This document shows, one piece after another, positions 1 to 12,399 of a stretch of 64,000 bases of DNA. The position numbers were made by a program, and so were the translations under genes. Source of the DNA: Magnolia sinica (lineage: Eukaryota > Streptophyta > Magnoliopsida > Magnoliales > Magnoliaceae); contig NC_080577.1 in the NCBI RefSeq assembly GCF_029962835.1, positions 7,106,501 through 7,170,500 on the forward strand, in the 5' to 3' direction. Positions within the stretch are counted from its first letter, which is position 1. The number at the start of each line of letters is the position of its first letter. Under the pieces are notes generated by a model. The model did not search any database, was not told the DNA's origin, and worked only from the letters and a program-made list of their open reading frames with translations.

Positions 1-285
1 TCTTACATGAATTTATCATCATCAGGGATTCAGATTAGTAGTTGCTATGAATTAGAGATTATTAATGCATTAGATTTTCATTATATGGATATTTAATTTG
101 TTGTTGAGAGATGCTGTTGCAAGCAATCACAACCATACTGGCCTCATTGACGGTGAAATAATCCCTACAGGTGGTGGTGTTATTTGTACTTAAGATGTTT
201 TAGTGGCAATTATCGAAGTATAGATATTCAAAAAAAATAAATAAATAAATAAAAATCATCTGAAGCAGTAGCTAGATCCGATAGC

Positions 286-532
286 TCAAAACAGTACCAA
301 ATCCGTGGGGGCAACTGCTAGTTCGTCTACAGAGGAGCCGTTGATAGTTGGACCTCAAGCTTCTTCTAAGAAAGCCAATGGGAAGGTACCAGACAAAAAT
401 CCTTCCCAGTAGCAGCAGACAGCTTTGCGGGTCAAAACAGTACCAAATCCTTAGGGGCAACTGCTAGTTTGCCTACGGAGGAGCCATTGACAGCTGGGTC
501 TCAAGCTTCCTATAAGAAAGCCAATGGGAAGG
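286..532 (+). repeat. Direct 101-bp repeat with coding-like reading frame, likely pseudo-exon fragment
   Basis: Two copies (286-386 and 432-532, 146 bp apart start to start) share most bases, beginning TCAAAACAGTACCAAATCC and ending GCCAATGGGAAGG. Both translate on the plus strand in an equivalent frame to a Ser/Thr/Lys-rich peptide with the shared words QNSTKS, GATAS, TEEPL and KKANGK. The first copy is open from 272 and runs to a stop shortly after the repeat; the second runs on to a TGA near 580. Differences between copies include several conservative changes. There is no start codon, splice context or continuing frame, so this looks like a duplicated fragment of an exon rather than a gene. 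The parent protein was not recognised. Confidence 0.45.
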
Positions 533-1546
533 CTGAGCTGGGTCTTCTCATCATGCTCCTTTATCTGCATGCCTGAAAATGAAACCACATCTAATGTACT
601 TTGCGATAACAACATGCTGAATTTTCCTCATTTTTAGTTGCTTCTCAGCCTTCAAAGAACTCACTAATAGCGTTTTGGACCTTGTCATTCCACCACTAAG
701 TTTCCTTATATGAGAGGTGTTTCCTTTCAGATACTCCTAGAACTTTTGTTGCCACTTTCCTAATGCACTCAGCTAATCTCATTCCACATGATAGGAACCT
801 CATCCTCAAAATTCCACTTTGCATGACTACTCGTTGTAGGGCAGGAGCATGCCTACAACCTCTGTGGGGCAAGTGACTTAATGTGCATAAGATCCACATC
901 GTTCATCAGGCATGCCACCTAATGTTTGGCCTTGATCCTGAACATCACGCTGATCCAAAACTCAGGTGGGTTTCACCATAGGAAATAACGTAAAATCACA
1001 CCAAAACCTCTGATTTACGTGCTGTGGTCCACCTATGTTTCGGAACATCCTGATTTTTGGAAAGACCCTTCATCCTGATGATTTGCATCAAATAAACAAA
1101 TTGGGTGGCATTTATATACCATGGTGGGCCCCACACTCAACTAATGGTGGGTGTCCCATCTCAACTTCCCTGCGGTGTTTCCTACATGATTTTTAAAATG
1201 TACATTTTTTTTTCTAACACAAATAAAAAATATCACTATAACTAGATCACATATGGTTAGATCGTCGCTCCGTTTCTCCCTTAACTAGTATCTAAGTTGT
1301 GGAATACTGTTAATGTGGGTGTGAGCATAACAGCTCGTGGGATCGTATCTAATCCAAATTTGAAATTTGTATAATTATACAAAATGTACAAATAATGAAA
1401 ATACTTTGTTTAAATTTTAAAATACAATATAAAGTACTGAATCTTAAAAGATGAGATGAATGCAATACTGAAAGTGTATAGATGCTCCGAATTTCAAACT
1501 TTTCATGAATTATATAAATAACAATTATCTTTTACAACACTGTATC
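533..1546. other. No gene; decayed TIR-element fragment at about 900-1195
   Basis: No supported coding region. From about 900 to 1195 the sequence has the words of the GGGCCCACC TIR elements found across the window (a 'ggtgggccccac' end near 1123, 'gtggtccacct' near 1023), but no matching second terminus or TSD was found. The rest is featureless AT-rich DNA. Confidence 0.4.
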
Positions 1547-2129
1547 TAGGGATGTACGCGAGCAGAGTTAGCTCTGTAGCTCGCTCGATTCGACTCGGTT
1601 CGAAATTGAGTTCGAGCCAAGTCGGGCTGATTTTTTGAGCTCAAAAAAATTTCAAACCGAGTTCGAGCTTGCCCGAGCTCGACTTGACTCAGATTGAACC
1701 TGACTCAAACGAACTCGGATCGATTCAGTTTGGTGACTCGGTTACTTTGATATTGCTGTTGCTCACCAAGTGTTTGATGAAATGACTTAATGAAGTATGA
1801 CTGGTGGCAAGGAAGGTACGCATATGAAACGAATACCCTTTTTTTTTCTTGATTTTTATGTTGCTTACAAGGTGTTTAATAAAATACTTGTAAAACTACT
1901 ATTGTTGTTTTATATACAATGAGATTTTGAAGGTGCAGACCATGTGTTTGTGAAAATGCCGCACAGGTGAACTCGGCTCGAACTGGCCCGAGCTATTGAT
2001 TGAACCGAGCTGAGCTGGCTAGTCAGGCTCGAGGACCGAGCTGAGCCGAGTTCGAGTTGGGGTCAGCAAGTGGTCGAGCCGAGTCGAGCTTGGCACAACT
2101 CGACTTGGTTCGACTCGTTTACACATCTA
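1547..2129. mobile_element. Non-autonomous hAT-type element (583 bp)
   Basis: An 8-bp target-site duplication ACTGTATC flanks it exactly (1539-1546 and 2130-2137). The ends are TAGGGATGTA and the inverted TAGATGTGTA. Both subterminal regions are packed with CGAG/CTCG words ('gttcgagc', 'cgactcg'). An 8-bp TSD with TAGRG-type TIRs is the hAT signature. There is no transposase frame, so it must have been mobilised in trans. Related elements occur at 9509, 17887, 37874, 42319, 46755 and 63126. Confidence 0.85.
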
Positions 2130-2310
2130 ACTGTATCCAAGTGGATGACCACGTTACATTAACGCCCACACACTAGTACCTCGAGGTGAGAGACCTATTT
2201 ATATGTTAGCTGATCAGACTACTGCTCCAATTGTACATCTGGCGTATATCCACGCACACAATTGTACTCATACGTCGTACATAAAGGAGACTTTAAAGGA
2301 TCCAATGGGT

Positions 2311-2436
2311 TTTAGGGTCTTTCACCCTAGGGACACAATCACCCTACTTGTTGGCTTCCACTTAAGGGACACAATTGTCCTACTTACTGGCTTTAGGGAC
2401 TTTCACTCAAGGGACACAATCGCTCTACCTGCTTAT
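2311..2436 (+). repeat. Degenerate tandem repeat, three units of about 43 bp
   Basis: The phrase 'agggacacaat' recurs three times (near 2328, 2363 and 2412), each followed by 'c(c/t)ctac(t/c)tg'. The units have diverged and no TSD was seen. A frame is open across it (2203-2445), but its content follows from the repeat and resembles no protein family. Confidence 0.5.
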
Positions 2437-2445
2437 GCCTTTTAG

Positions 2446-4125
2446 GACATCCCCGGAATAGTGCACCCGCATTTCAACTTTCATTCTTAATTCAAAATAA
2501 ATATTTACACGATATGAGTGGCCACCATCTATCCAAATCAGAATGATTAAATATACAGTTTACTGCACGTTAGTTACAAACTACATAGTTATATCTCATA
2601 TTCTTCATTATTCTCAAATTATGAATAGAAGTTGTTATAAGGTTTGATAGCTATTGACTCAGTAATTATTTTAATTAGATAATTAAAATTCTCATTTATA
2701 AATTTATAATTAAATTTTTTATATAATTTAATAATGAATTTATTAAATTTTTTAATAATTCGAATTAAAATTCCTTTATAAAATTATAAATCAATAAAGC
2801 ATAGAAACTCATAAAAGTAACTCATGTTAAATCCTAATTTCAAATAGATTAATGCATGATTTAGATTTAACAATTCTACATTAATTAATTTAGTAGTACA
2901 TGAATAAAATTTGACTATTTTATAATAATTCTTTACTTTATTTAATAAATGAAGGTAAAATATATACTAAACAAATTAATTAGATTCTCTCTACATATTT
3001 CAACTCCTAATAGTTGAATTAAGAGATGTATTAATAAATCTTAATTCAATATCCTATATCAATACACTTCTATCTATTATGCTTAGGTAATTACATAAAT
3101 TGAAAATCTATACCAATTACTAATTTTCAAAATTTCAAATCTGATTGATTAAATCTTAATAAAAAAATTAGAATAAGTTATTATCTATTTTGTTTATTTA
3201 GAATTAATTTAAATTTACTTAATCAAAATTAATTCTATAATTCCTAAAATTTATAATCAAACCCTAAGTTTATAATCTAATTAAATTACTATTAATGAAA
3301 CTAAGTTAAACACTATTAAAGTAAATCTAAGTTTAACTTAGTTAATCATACTTCAATATTACTAAACTGAAATTTTACCTAATTTATTTTTTAGCTAAAT
3401 AAGCTATATAAAATTATTAAGTTTGGACTTTAATTATTATTCAAGTTTACCTAATATTATAAATATAATTATTTTTAATTAGTATAAATTATTTTGATAT
3501 ATTATTTCTAATTAGTCTTTAAAAAAATCTAAAATTTATAACTTAAGTCACTTTACAAATTTACGTCAGTAGAATTAATTTAAAATATAACTTAAATAGG
3601 ATTCAGAATAAATTCTAATTTATTTCCTACATATTTAAAATTTTTAAACAAAAAATTATATTAAATTCACTAATTTAGAAATTCAATTTAGATTTTTCTT
3701 TAATCTTATTGAGCAAATTAGTTATTTGTCTACATATGTCAGCAATAAAAAAATATAAATGATAAAAAATTATTTCCTACAAAATTTAAATTTCAAATCA
3801 ATTAATTATAATAATAAAATTAATTTTAAATAAAAACAATTATAAAAATTTCAGATCAGGGATGAATCACCCACCTTGACAAAATTTTCACGAAGCTTTT
3901 TTTTTTCCTCATTATTATTATTATTATTATTATTTCTTATACTTTTCCTTCTTGTGCCTACACCACCTTATTTATAATATGGAGGTATCACCATACGCAA
4001 TACACACATGTGAAAATAAAATAAAACGGTTATCTTTAAATTGCATATTTTAGTTTCATCTATTATAAAAAAAATGCATCACGTGTGTATATGCATGTGG
4101 TGCATGGTTATGCATGTGAATGTGC
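2446..4125. other. Extremely AT-rich gene-free stretch with an (ATT)n microsatellite
   Basis: About 1.7 kb with long runs of 'aatta', 'taaat' and 'aattt' words, clearly more AT-rich than the rest of the window. An (ATT)8 run lies at 3911-3934. No frame of useful length, no TIRs and no LTR ends were recognised. It may be old intergenic DNA or the remains of an AT-rich transposon. Confidence 0.5.
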
Positions 4126-4133
4126 ATGGTGCT

Positions 4134-4989
<856 letters not shown>

Positions 4990-4997
4990 ATGGTGCT

Positions 4998-5612
4998 CAT
5001 GTGTGAGTAGTGAATGTATGGGCATACATGTATAATCATTAATGTACAATAGATGGTTGATTAGGTAGGTGGGTTGATGGATCAAATTGATCGATAAATT
5101 TGGGTGATGGATGGCAAGTCGAGGAGTTCTATGGACGATGCTGATATTGTGTACGAATTTAACGGTTTCATTCTGTTGGTTTGAGTTAACGAACAGATGA
5201 TTAGCTGATCTTGTAATAAAACTTGGATGACTTAAAATGGTTGGTTGGTCATGGTGATGAGTGGTCTAGATTAGTGATCCCTAATGATAGTCACATGCAT
5301 TTTATTTCTTAAATTCAACACTAACTTTATTACTAATTAATATATATTTATATTTCACTAAAAATTAATAGTATTTAGTATATGCTATTAACTCTTTAAA
5401 ATGTTAAAATTTAAATGGGCATGCTACACACGTTTAAGACAGACTACATTAAAGAGTTATATCAAACATGGATGAATGGTTGAAATGTATTGAAAATAAG
5501 ATTTAAGTGGACCATGTGGTACCTTAATGAGTAGAGAGGTCTACGTACTGTTAATATTATGAATGGGTTACCCGGTCGCAAGATATAGGGCGTCAGATTT
5601 ACAATTCTACGT
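4998..5612. other. No gene recognised; left flank of the tandem duplication
   Basis: AT-rich single-copy-looking DNA. No open frame, TIR or TSD was recognised. It ends where the duplicated block starts, at ATGAATACATAGATG (5613). Confidence 0.5.
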
Positions 5613-5613
5613 A

Positions 5614-6282
5614 TGAATACATAGATGATTTTCTCATTTTTTAAAATTATAAGTTTACCACCAAAATATGTATATGGCTTGTGAACCTTTAAAACTTGCT
5701 AAATTATGTTTCGATATAAGAAGTACTCTAGTAAATTTATCCGAAGAAATGTGAGAATCATCACAATGATTTTTGAGTGTCCCAGTTAGCGGATCCAGGT
5801 ATGATGTATAGTTAAATGATAAAATATAGGTAAAATAATTAAACAATTAAGATTCTAATCCCATATACATGTTAATGTACAATTACTTACATACTTAGAT
5901 ATGTGCAAAAGGGGTTTTTAGTTGATCAGATAGGTGGATCATCGGATAAATGGCTTAAATGATTAAACTACAATCCTAAAAAATAGATGGATGAGTGGGT
6001 GACTGCATACCCTATATGGCGTATGAATGGTTGGATTTAGTGTATATTTTATGGTTAGATTTAAGCTACTTAATAAATGAACAGTTGATTTTATGTATAT
6101 AATTAAAGAGTGTCCACGTGTACATATACTAAAACCATACAATTATCAATTAACGATACATTCTAAATAAATCAATCACACATATCACAACTTGCATACT
6201 CTATGCATGCATGCATGCATGAATAAATGGAAGGAGAATGCATGAATGTTTAGATGGATATAAGTATGCATATATGCACACT
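5614..6282. other. No gene recognised in this part of unit 1
   Basis: AT-rich DNA, repeated at 33901-34582. It includes a short 'atgc' run at 6204-6220. The small open frames here have no recognisable content. Confidence 0.45.
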
Positions 6283-6430
6283 ACGGCGTGGGGTTTCAGT
6301 CCTTGCCTTAGTGATAGACTTTGAGGAGTTTCAACATGAGGTCTTGGGTTCGAAACCCATAGGTGGTGAAATCCCACTACGACGTGCATGGGTGTGTGTG
6401 TCGGGTGCGTGTGTAAATTTTTTTTTTAAA
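6283..6430 (+). mobile_element. tRNA-derived SINE (Au-like), unit 1 copy
   Basis: It carries a perfect Pol III B box, GGTTCGAAACC, at 6347-6357. A degenerate A-box-like 'tgccttagtgataga' lies about 40 bp upstream (near 6304), the spacing of a tRNA-like promoter. The 3' part is 'gtgtgtgtg...gtgtgtaaat' followed by a T run, as in plant Au-type SINEs. It has no coding capacity and would rely on LINE machinery. The unit 2 copy has lost the B-box CpG (C to T). Confidence 0.7.
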
Positions 6431-6874
6431 AAGTGTGTATGTATGCAAATACATGCATGTGCACCAAAATCTCAGGTCATCACATTTTATCCCCTTATAA
6501 ATAATTTGTCCTCAAAATTTAAACACACTCAGCGTGTGGATGGGAGAGGATACTCCTCCTAATTAACGGTGTGTTTAAGTGTCTGCTAAGTTCTATATGT
6601 TGTAGGGTTTAAGTGGGCACAAGAGTGTGTAAATCCCTACAGGAATTAGGGTTATTACAACTATCATATTGAGAAAAAATCCTTTTATATGAAAGGTAAA
6701 AAGAAATCATTAGAAGGTCTAATTTTATCCTTCACAAATCATTTAAATTTTTTATAGGTGGCTGAATAGATGGCCGAACTACCTCATTTCTCGATCATAA
6801 ACGACTGTTCACGGTCATTCTATCTATCTCGACGCTTAGGGTTATATGTGTTTGGTTCGAATCGAGCTGTAAAA

Positions 6875-7015
6875 GGTTCTGGCACACCTGACACTAAGGC
6901 TGAAAGTTGGGCGGGTTGGTGCTCAACCCTAGCCTAACCCAAGGTTCTTATAGCTCAACCCTAACCCAACCCAACTTAACGTCGGGTTGGAACCCAAGGT
7001 TCCTAGTCGTTGGAC
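6875..7015. repeat. AACCC-rich degenerate repeat, probably an hAT-type remnant
   Basis: Both ends are rich in 'gggttgg' or 'ccaaccc' words ('tcaaccctaacccaacccaac' type). The arrangement resembles the subterminal repeats of the hAT elements elsewhere in the window. No clear TSD was found. The copy in unit 2 lies near 35185-35290. Confidence 0.4.
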
Positions 7016-7183
7016 GGCCATGATTGTGGCTGATGTCCAATGTGCCCGGCTAAGCAGTACTCTTGAGAGATGGAATTTGCGAAGTAAAACCAATGGTTAC
7101 ATGGGTGGGCTTGAGCTTACAATAGCCCATGGATTTCCTCACGTCAGATAAGCTCCACCACTAACTCAAGGGCCCGATTGGTT

Positions 7184-7724
7184 ACTACCCCACCAAGACC
7201 TAGCTAGAGACGGACGGTCCCTTGTCAGGGGATCTGTGGGGCCCACCATGATATATATGTTTTATCCATGCAGTCCATTTATTATGAAAGATCATTTTAG
7301 GAGCATGAGCCTAAAAAGAAGGAAGATTAAAGGTTCAAGTAGACCACACAACAGGAATCAGTGGGGATTGAAGTCTTACTGTTGAAAACTTCTTTGGGGC
7401 ACAGAAGTCAAAGAAGTTTTGGATCAAGTTGATATTTATGCTTGCCCTTAGTACAGGTCTATGCGATTGCGACCTTATAAAAAGGTTGAATGGCAAATAA
7501 ACATCATGGTGGGCCCTAGGAAGTTTTCAACCGTAGGAATTCAATTCCCACTGCTTCCTGTCGTGTGGCGCACCTGAGCCTTTAATCTGCCTTCTTTTTG
7601 GGCTTATGCCTTAAAATGATCTGTCAAAATGGATAGACTGCATGGATAAAACATATACAACACGGTGGGCCCCACAGATCCACTAGCAGGACCGTCCGTC
7701 TCTAGCAGGTCCTGGTGGAGTAGT
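7184..7724. mobile_element. 541-bp TIR element with GGGCCCACC subterminal motif
   Basis: The terminal inverted repeats extend some 90 bp with few mismatches. The left end reads ACTACCCCACCAAGACCT and the right end, inverted, ACTACTCCACCAGGACCT. Both continue into 'ctagagacggacggtcc' and '(t)ctgtggggcccacc'. The copy at 35473-36013 has the same length. No transposase frame is present. The TSD is unclear. A related family member at 56123 has a clean 9-bp TSD, which suggests a Mutator-like source. Confidence 0.75.
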
Positions 7725-7849
7725 ACACTTGTACCCAGTCCGCTTCCCTAACCACATACATTATACATATAGTCGCCCGCGCGCACACTTTACATCAGAT
7801 AGCTAATCCTACCCGATAGGTGCAGCAACAGGTTGGACGCCACTTCGGT

Positions 7850-8290
7850 GGATCACCGGATCCACCTAAACTGTGAGGCCACTTTGATGTATATGCCTTA
7901 TATCCGTTCCGTCCATCCATTTCGACAGCTCATTTTATGCTATGATACCAAAAAATGTAGCAGATTCAAATCTCATGTAGACCACACAACAGGAAAAGGT
8001 GGTGATTGAACTTTGTGGAGACCATAAAAGTTTTGGATCAAGCTGATATTTATGTGGTCTTTCATTCAGGTGTATGTGAACTGTATCAACAGGTTGGATG
8101 GAAAATAAATATTATCACGGTGCGCTGCACAATCAGGGATCCATCATATGTGGATGTTTCCCAGTGTACTTTGCTGCTCTCTGGAATTGAAAACAAGACT
8201 TTCCACTTTGATATTATGTTAAACAGCCACTTTCTAAAGGCTCAGCCATTAGATGATGGCATATCAATGTTTATCGAGGGACTTTAACAA
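7850..8290. mobile_element. Truncated relative of the GGGCCCACC TIR elements
   Basis: The order of words (…ggatccacctaaactgtgaggccac…, 'ccgtccatccattt', 'gtagaccacacaacagg', 'ttttggatcaagctgatatttatg') matches the body of the 541-bp element just upstream. The right half is missing or diverged. The 93-residue open frame at 8006-8287 lies inside this element and resembles no protein family. It is repeated at 36139-36579. Confidence 0.5.
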
Positions 8291-8862
8291 TAAATGAGGC
8301 ATATTTTGTAAAGCAATATTGCTATTTCAACTAAGTTAAAAGTATGTGCTCTCAGTACTTGAAAATAATAAAAAGCTTTTGATAAAATTAAGGAATATTT
8401 TATCATTTTTAATAAAATATTGAAGTTGATGTTTAAGATTAAAAGTTATGAAAGATAGTAGAGAATTTAGATTAATCAATGTTAGCATTTACTATAAATA
8501 TGTTAGGATTTACTTTAAATATTGTAACTGAATATGATGCTAACATAAGCCACATGTTGTAACCTTTGATTGGAAGCATCATTATTAGCAACGCCCAACA
8601 ATTTCACAGTAATCTGAACTGTTCATCCAGTGTGCCTCACCATGCATCGGCCACTGCCAAAAAGAGAAAAACATAAACAAAAACGAATCTCCCAACAATT
8701 CCAACCACAAATTCCATTACGGATGAAACACGTACACAAACATAGAGGCCCATTTCATAAGCCCAGTACATAGACACCATTTAATAAATCCATGCATAGG
8801 TGTTCTTAATTCTAGAATTAGCTGTACTAGCAACAAAATAAACACTGCAAACCATCAAATAA

Positions 8863-9709
8863 TTATGGATAGACCTCAATAATGGACCGCACACCAAGGA
8901 TGGGTGTAATCGTGTAGTGAGTGAAACCAGCTTCGATGAAGATCTTTCTCCATTCATGTTCATTCCTCTCCTTCCCGCTTGCGAGAACCATCATCATTAG
9001 ATCGAAGAAGAGCTGTGTCTCCGTCAACTTGTAATCGCCATTGTTCATGTTCACGACCATGTCCAGTATAATCACCTTCCCTCCCTCTTCTTTTGAAGGG
9101 ATTGCTTCCTTGCATCGTCTCAGTATCTTCACGCACTCTTCGTCACTCCAATCGTGTAGAATCCACTGCAGTCCATTGTCGTGATTGTTAATTACCCTTT
9201 GTTGGCCACAATTTAGGATATGGAGGGATGTGATGATTTGAAGAAAGAGGGTACAGTGCTATCGGTGTTAGCTTCGTCATTAGGCATTCAAAGTTTTGGT
9301 ACGTGTGGTCTGTGGTTATGAAATCTGTACTTCCATCTGGTGAGGTTTATCATGGATAGGGTGTAGACCAAAATCAGAAGCTGTTGGTTGAACATAACTT
9401 CTGATTGGATGGCCAAGAGATTAGCAATTGGGAAAGAGTCCAGACAATGGTTGACATTCATTAGGCAAAAACAATGGTTGACATTCATTAAGCAAAAACT
9501 CCTACAATGCTAAGCATTGAGTCGAGTCGAGTTAGACCAAGTTAGGGAGCCCGACTCGATCTAGTTTTGAAATAGGCCTGACCCAAACTCGACTCGACTC
9601 GTTATTGAGTCCAGCATGCCTGACCTGATCTAAGTCCAGGTCTCGCCTGGACTAATCCGGACCGAGTCTGACCTGGTCAAAAGTACCGAGTCAAGTCGAG
9701 TTGGCACCA

Positions 9710-9770
<61 letters not shown>

Positions 9771-9874
9771 TAGGGTGCTGATGGTGGTGGGTGGCTGTCA
9801 GGCTTGGAAGAGGAGAGAGAGAGAGAGAGGACTAGGGTGCTGATGGTGGTGGGTGGCTGTCGGGCTTGGAAGAG

Positions 9875-9937
<63 letters not shown>

Positions 9938-12399
9938 GGGTGTTGATGGTGGTGGGTGGTTGCCGAGCTTGGAAGAGGAGAAGGATGGGGAAGAGAGAGA
10001 GTTTGGGATCAAGTTAGGGTCGAATTCGGGTGTGGCGGATAGGGTTAGATACACTTAGAAATTATAATTTTTTATTATATATACTCGAATTCGAGTCGAG
10101 ATGGGTTTCAGATCGAGTTGAGTCTGACCGGATCAAGTTTCGGGTCAAGTTAGGTCGGGTTACTGGATAACTCAGACTCGACTCGATTTGAGTTCGAATT
10201 AGGCAAAGCCTACTCAGTTCAGACTGATTCACCCATTCGGTTCGGATCGAGTCAGGTCTGAACGAGTCGGACAAGTCGAGTCAAGCGAGTCAAGTCATCA
10301 CTCGCCCAACTCTAACCATAAGCTCATCATGCTGCACAATGTCTTATGTAGGAAATTAGGTCTATGGAGAAGGTTGTCCTCATCATTACATCACTTGTAA
10401 ATAAAATCTGGCCAATCAAAGCAGTAGGTGGGCCACACCACCATAAATAGACCAGACTAATCAGTGGGTCAACCTTTAGCACGGATTGGATTTTCTGAAA
10501 CATGTGACTTATTAGTGGAAAATCATGTGCAGTACGGTAAGCTTAATAGTCCCTAATGCTATTGTCAAGAATTGGTTGGTGGGTGACATATATGGGGTGA
10601 CGAGTGATTGAGGTGACACCGCAAAGCCAATCATATCTCTTCCTCGTGTTTTGACCACTTGTAATAGAAATTCCTCAAATCCAAATATATAAATGCATTG
10701 AAATTTTATTGTATATTTTCAAGAATTTAAATTTAATTATTAAATTAAATTTAATATCCTTAATTAATGTACATATGTGATCTTTAACAAAATAATTATA
10801 GTAAACTCCATTGAAATATATGTTTGGTTAAAATTGATAAAATCCATCCTCAAATGGGAAAGAGTCATAAGATTACAAACGGGTGACTTGCTAATGTTTT
10901 TTTAACCATTGTTAGTATTTGACTATTTAGATCATTCTGTTAACATAATTTTAGTGACATGGTTGATAATTATTTTGTTTTAAAGTATCATTAGTATGTT
11001 ACATGTACAATAAATTAATAGCCTATTAACACTTTTGTTACTCATGCGACTCTTATGCCATTAAAGGAAAAAACCATTTAATTTAGAATTATGTTAAGGA
11101 CGTGGAAACAGTGTATTTCAAATGCCTTCCTACACAATCAAATTCCTTTTGAATTCTGAATTCATTCAAATTCCTGTTGCCTGACAACCCCTTGCATCAA
11201 AGAGGCCAATTGACAAATCTGAACAGATCATTAGGTGGGCCACCATGTGAAAATCACACTAATCAGACAATTCGAAACACTCAACCAATGCCTTATGAAT
11301 TGGTCAGACAGGATGACTTATAAAAATAGGCCAAATCTATAATTTAAACCCACCATTGTTGGAACATGGGAGACTGAATCTTCCAAAATCTCATCCTTTT
11401 TTTTTTTGTCCACTCTTTCCTGAGAAGGTGGGTGGGAATCTCATCCGGCATGTGCATATGTATTCTCGCCGTGGGTAACACCAACTAAAAATGGTTAGAT
11501 ACAAGGCCCACCAACATATGTGATGGTGACAGTCGTCATTCAAGCTCAGACGACCATTTAGATTGCTTATTGTAGTGGAATATTCCACTCTGAAATGGTA
11601 AACTGTAAGGAATATGAAATACCTTGAGGAAAACTGCATCTGCAGAAGGGATGGACTCAAACATGTTCCCTCCAACTATATCTATGTTCTGACTCTTTGG
11701 CACGCTTGCAACCACATGTGGTAGATCAAACACGGTGCACTTCACGTGTGGGAACGACTCGGCGATGGTCCCGGCAGCAGTTCCCGTGCCACCCCCAACA
11801 TCAACCAATGACCGCAACCCTTGGAAGACTGGACTGCACTCTTTAATAATGATGCTCATGGCTAGCCGAGCATCACAAGCCATGGCCTCATTAAAGAAGT
11901 TGTTAAGATCAGGGTCCTGGGCCATGCGGTCCCACACGCCCGTCCTGTGCACAACATGAAAGGGCGTTGGATCGTCCCCTAGGAACCAAGTGTTCAAGAA
12001 GTGCCATGGCTTTACTAGAACTGGGTCTAGCATCATCATCAAAAATGGCGAAATGCACGTAGCTGTGTCCCTCAAGAGGAGCCTAGAAGAAGGTGTGAGC
12101 ACATAACCTTCTTTGTCTCCTCCTTGATCGTGGTTGATTTCTTGTACAGCGAAGAAACCCGAGTGGACCAACAAACGCATGAGGCGGCCCACATGAGCCG
12201 CTCTAGCGGGAGCGATCGAAAGTGCAGCCACCAGCTGGGGGAGAGTCATGGGACAGCCATGGCTGTGAACGATGTCTGGTATGCCAAGTTGAACGGCACA
12301 CTTGAGGGACATGGAATTAATGAAGTTAAACAAATGGTTCCATACATGAGCTTGGGCATTCAACAGATCATGGGTCTCATCTCCTTGCATAAGCACCAT
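8863..12399 (-). CDS. O-methyltransferase gene A (two exons, 359 aa), plant class II phenolic OMT
   Basis: Join of 12399-11623 (259 codons) and 9165-8863 (100 codons plus TAA), phase 0, with a GT donor after CTCAAG and an acceptor ending CTGCAG. It starts MVLMQGDE. Residues 1-110 are the dimerisation domain ('AQAHVWNHLFNFINSMSLK'). The SAM-binding LVDVGGGTGT lies at 198-207 and FDLPH at 224-228 (Asp225 for the ribose). Catalytic His263 is in WILHDW; Asp294 and Glu325 (GKER) sit where the family's acidic partners lie. The C-terminus SIIEVYP is shared with eugenol/chavicol and resveratrol OMTs, cytosolic enzymes methylating phenolic hydroxyls. Length is normal for the family. Asn245 (GGNMF) stands where many OMTs, and gene C, have Asp. 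The intron is 2.46 kb with a hAT element. The substrate is unknown. Confidence 0.94.
9166..11622 (-). other. Intron of OMT gene A
   Basis: 2457 bp between the donor (rc of AC at 11621-11622) and the acceptor (rc of CT at 9166-9167). It holds the hAT element at 9509-10314. The rest is non-coding, AT-rich near 10680-11100. Gene B has the same intron at the same phase. Confidence 0.9.
9509..10314. mobile_element. hAT-type element in the intron of OMT A, left end deleted
   Basis: The right end ...CAACTCTA is followed by ACCATAAG (10315-10322), the TSD seen whole in the unit 2 copy (37874-38672). In unit 1 the first bases of the element and about 80 bp of flank, with the left TSD, are deleted. 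The ends carry CGAG/CTCG words. The core has several (GA)n tracts (9716-9767, 9813-9828, 9877-9934) separated by repeats of a ~40-bp 'ctgatggtggtgggtggctgtc' phrase. The long Ser-Leu and Arg-Glu frames here are microsatellite artefacts. Confidence 0.82.

Noticed and set aside
6900-7000. CCCTAACCC-like words suggesting an interstitial telomere
   Set aside because: The words are irregular (AACCCAACCC, CCTAACCCAAGG) and mirrored as GGGTTGG at the other side, as in hAT subterminal repeats rather than TTTAGGG arrays.
8006-8287. 93-residue open frame conserved in both units (also 36295-36576)
   Set aside because: It lies inside a decayed TIR element, has no family resemblance, and is conserved only because the whole block is a recent duplication.
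9770-10058. Long Ser-Leu and Arg-Glu open frames (also 38069-38416, 63350-63668)
   Set aside because: They are products of GA/CT microsatellites inside hAT elements, open on both strands.
11735-11959. Plus-strand frames opposite OMT exon 1 (also 12124-12450, 40091-40315, 40480-40824, 57764-58156)
   Set aside because: Antisense shadows of the OMT coding exons, without independent motifs.
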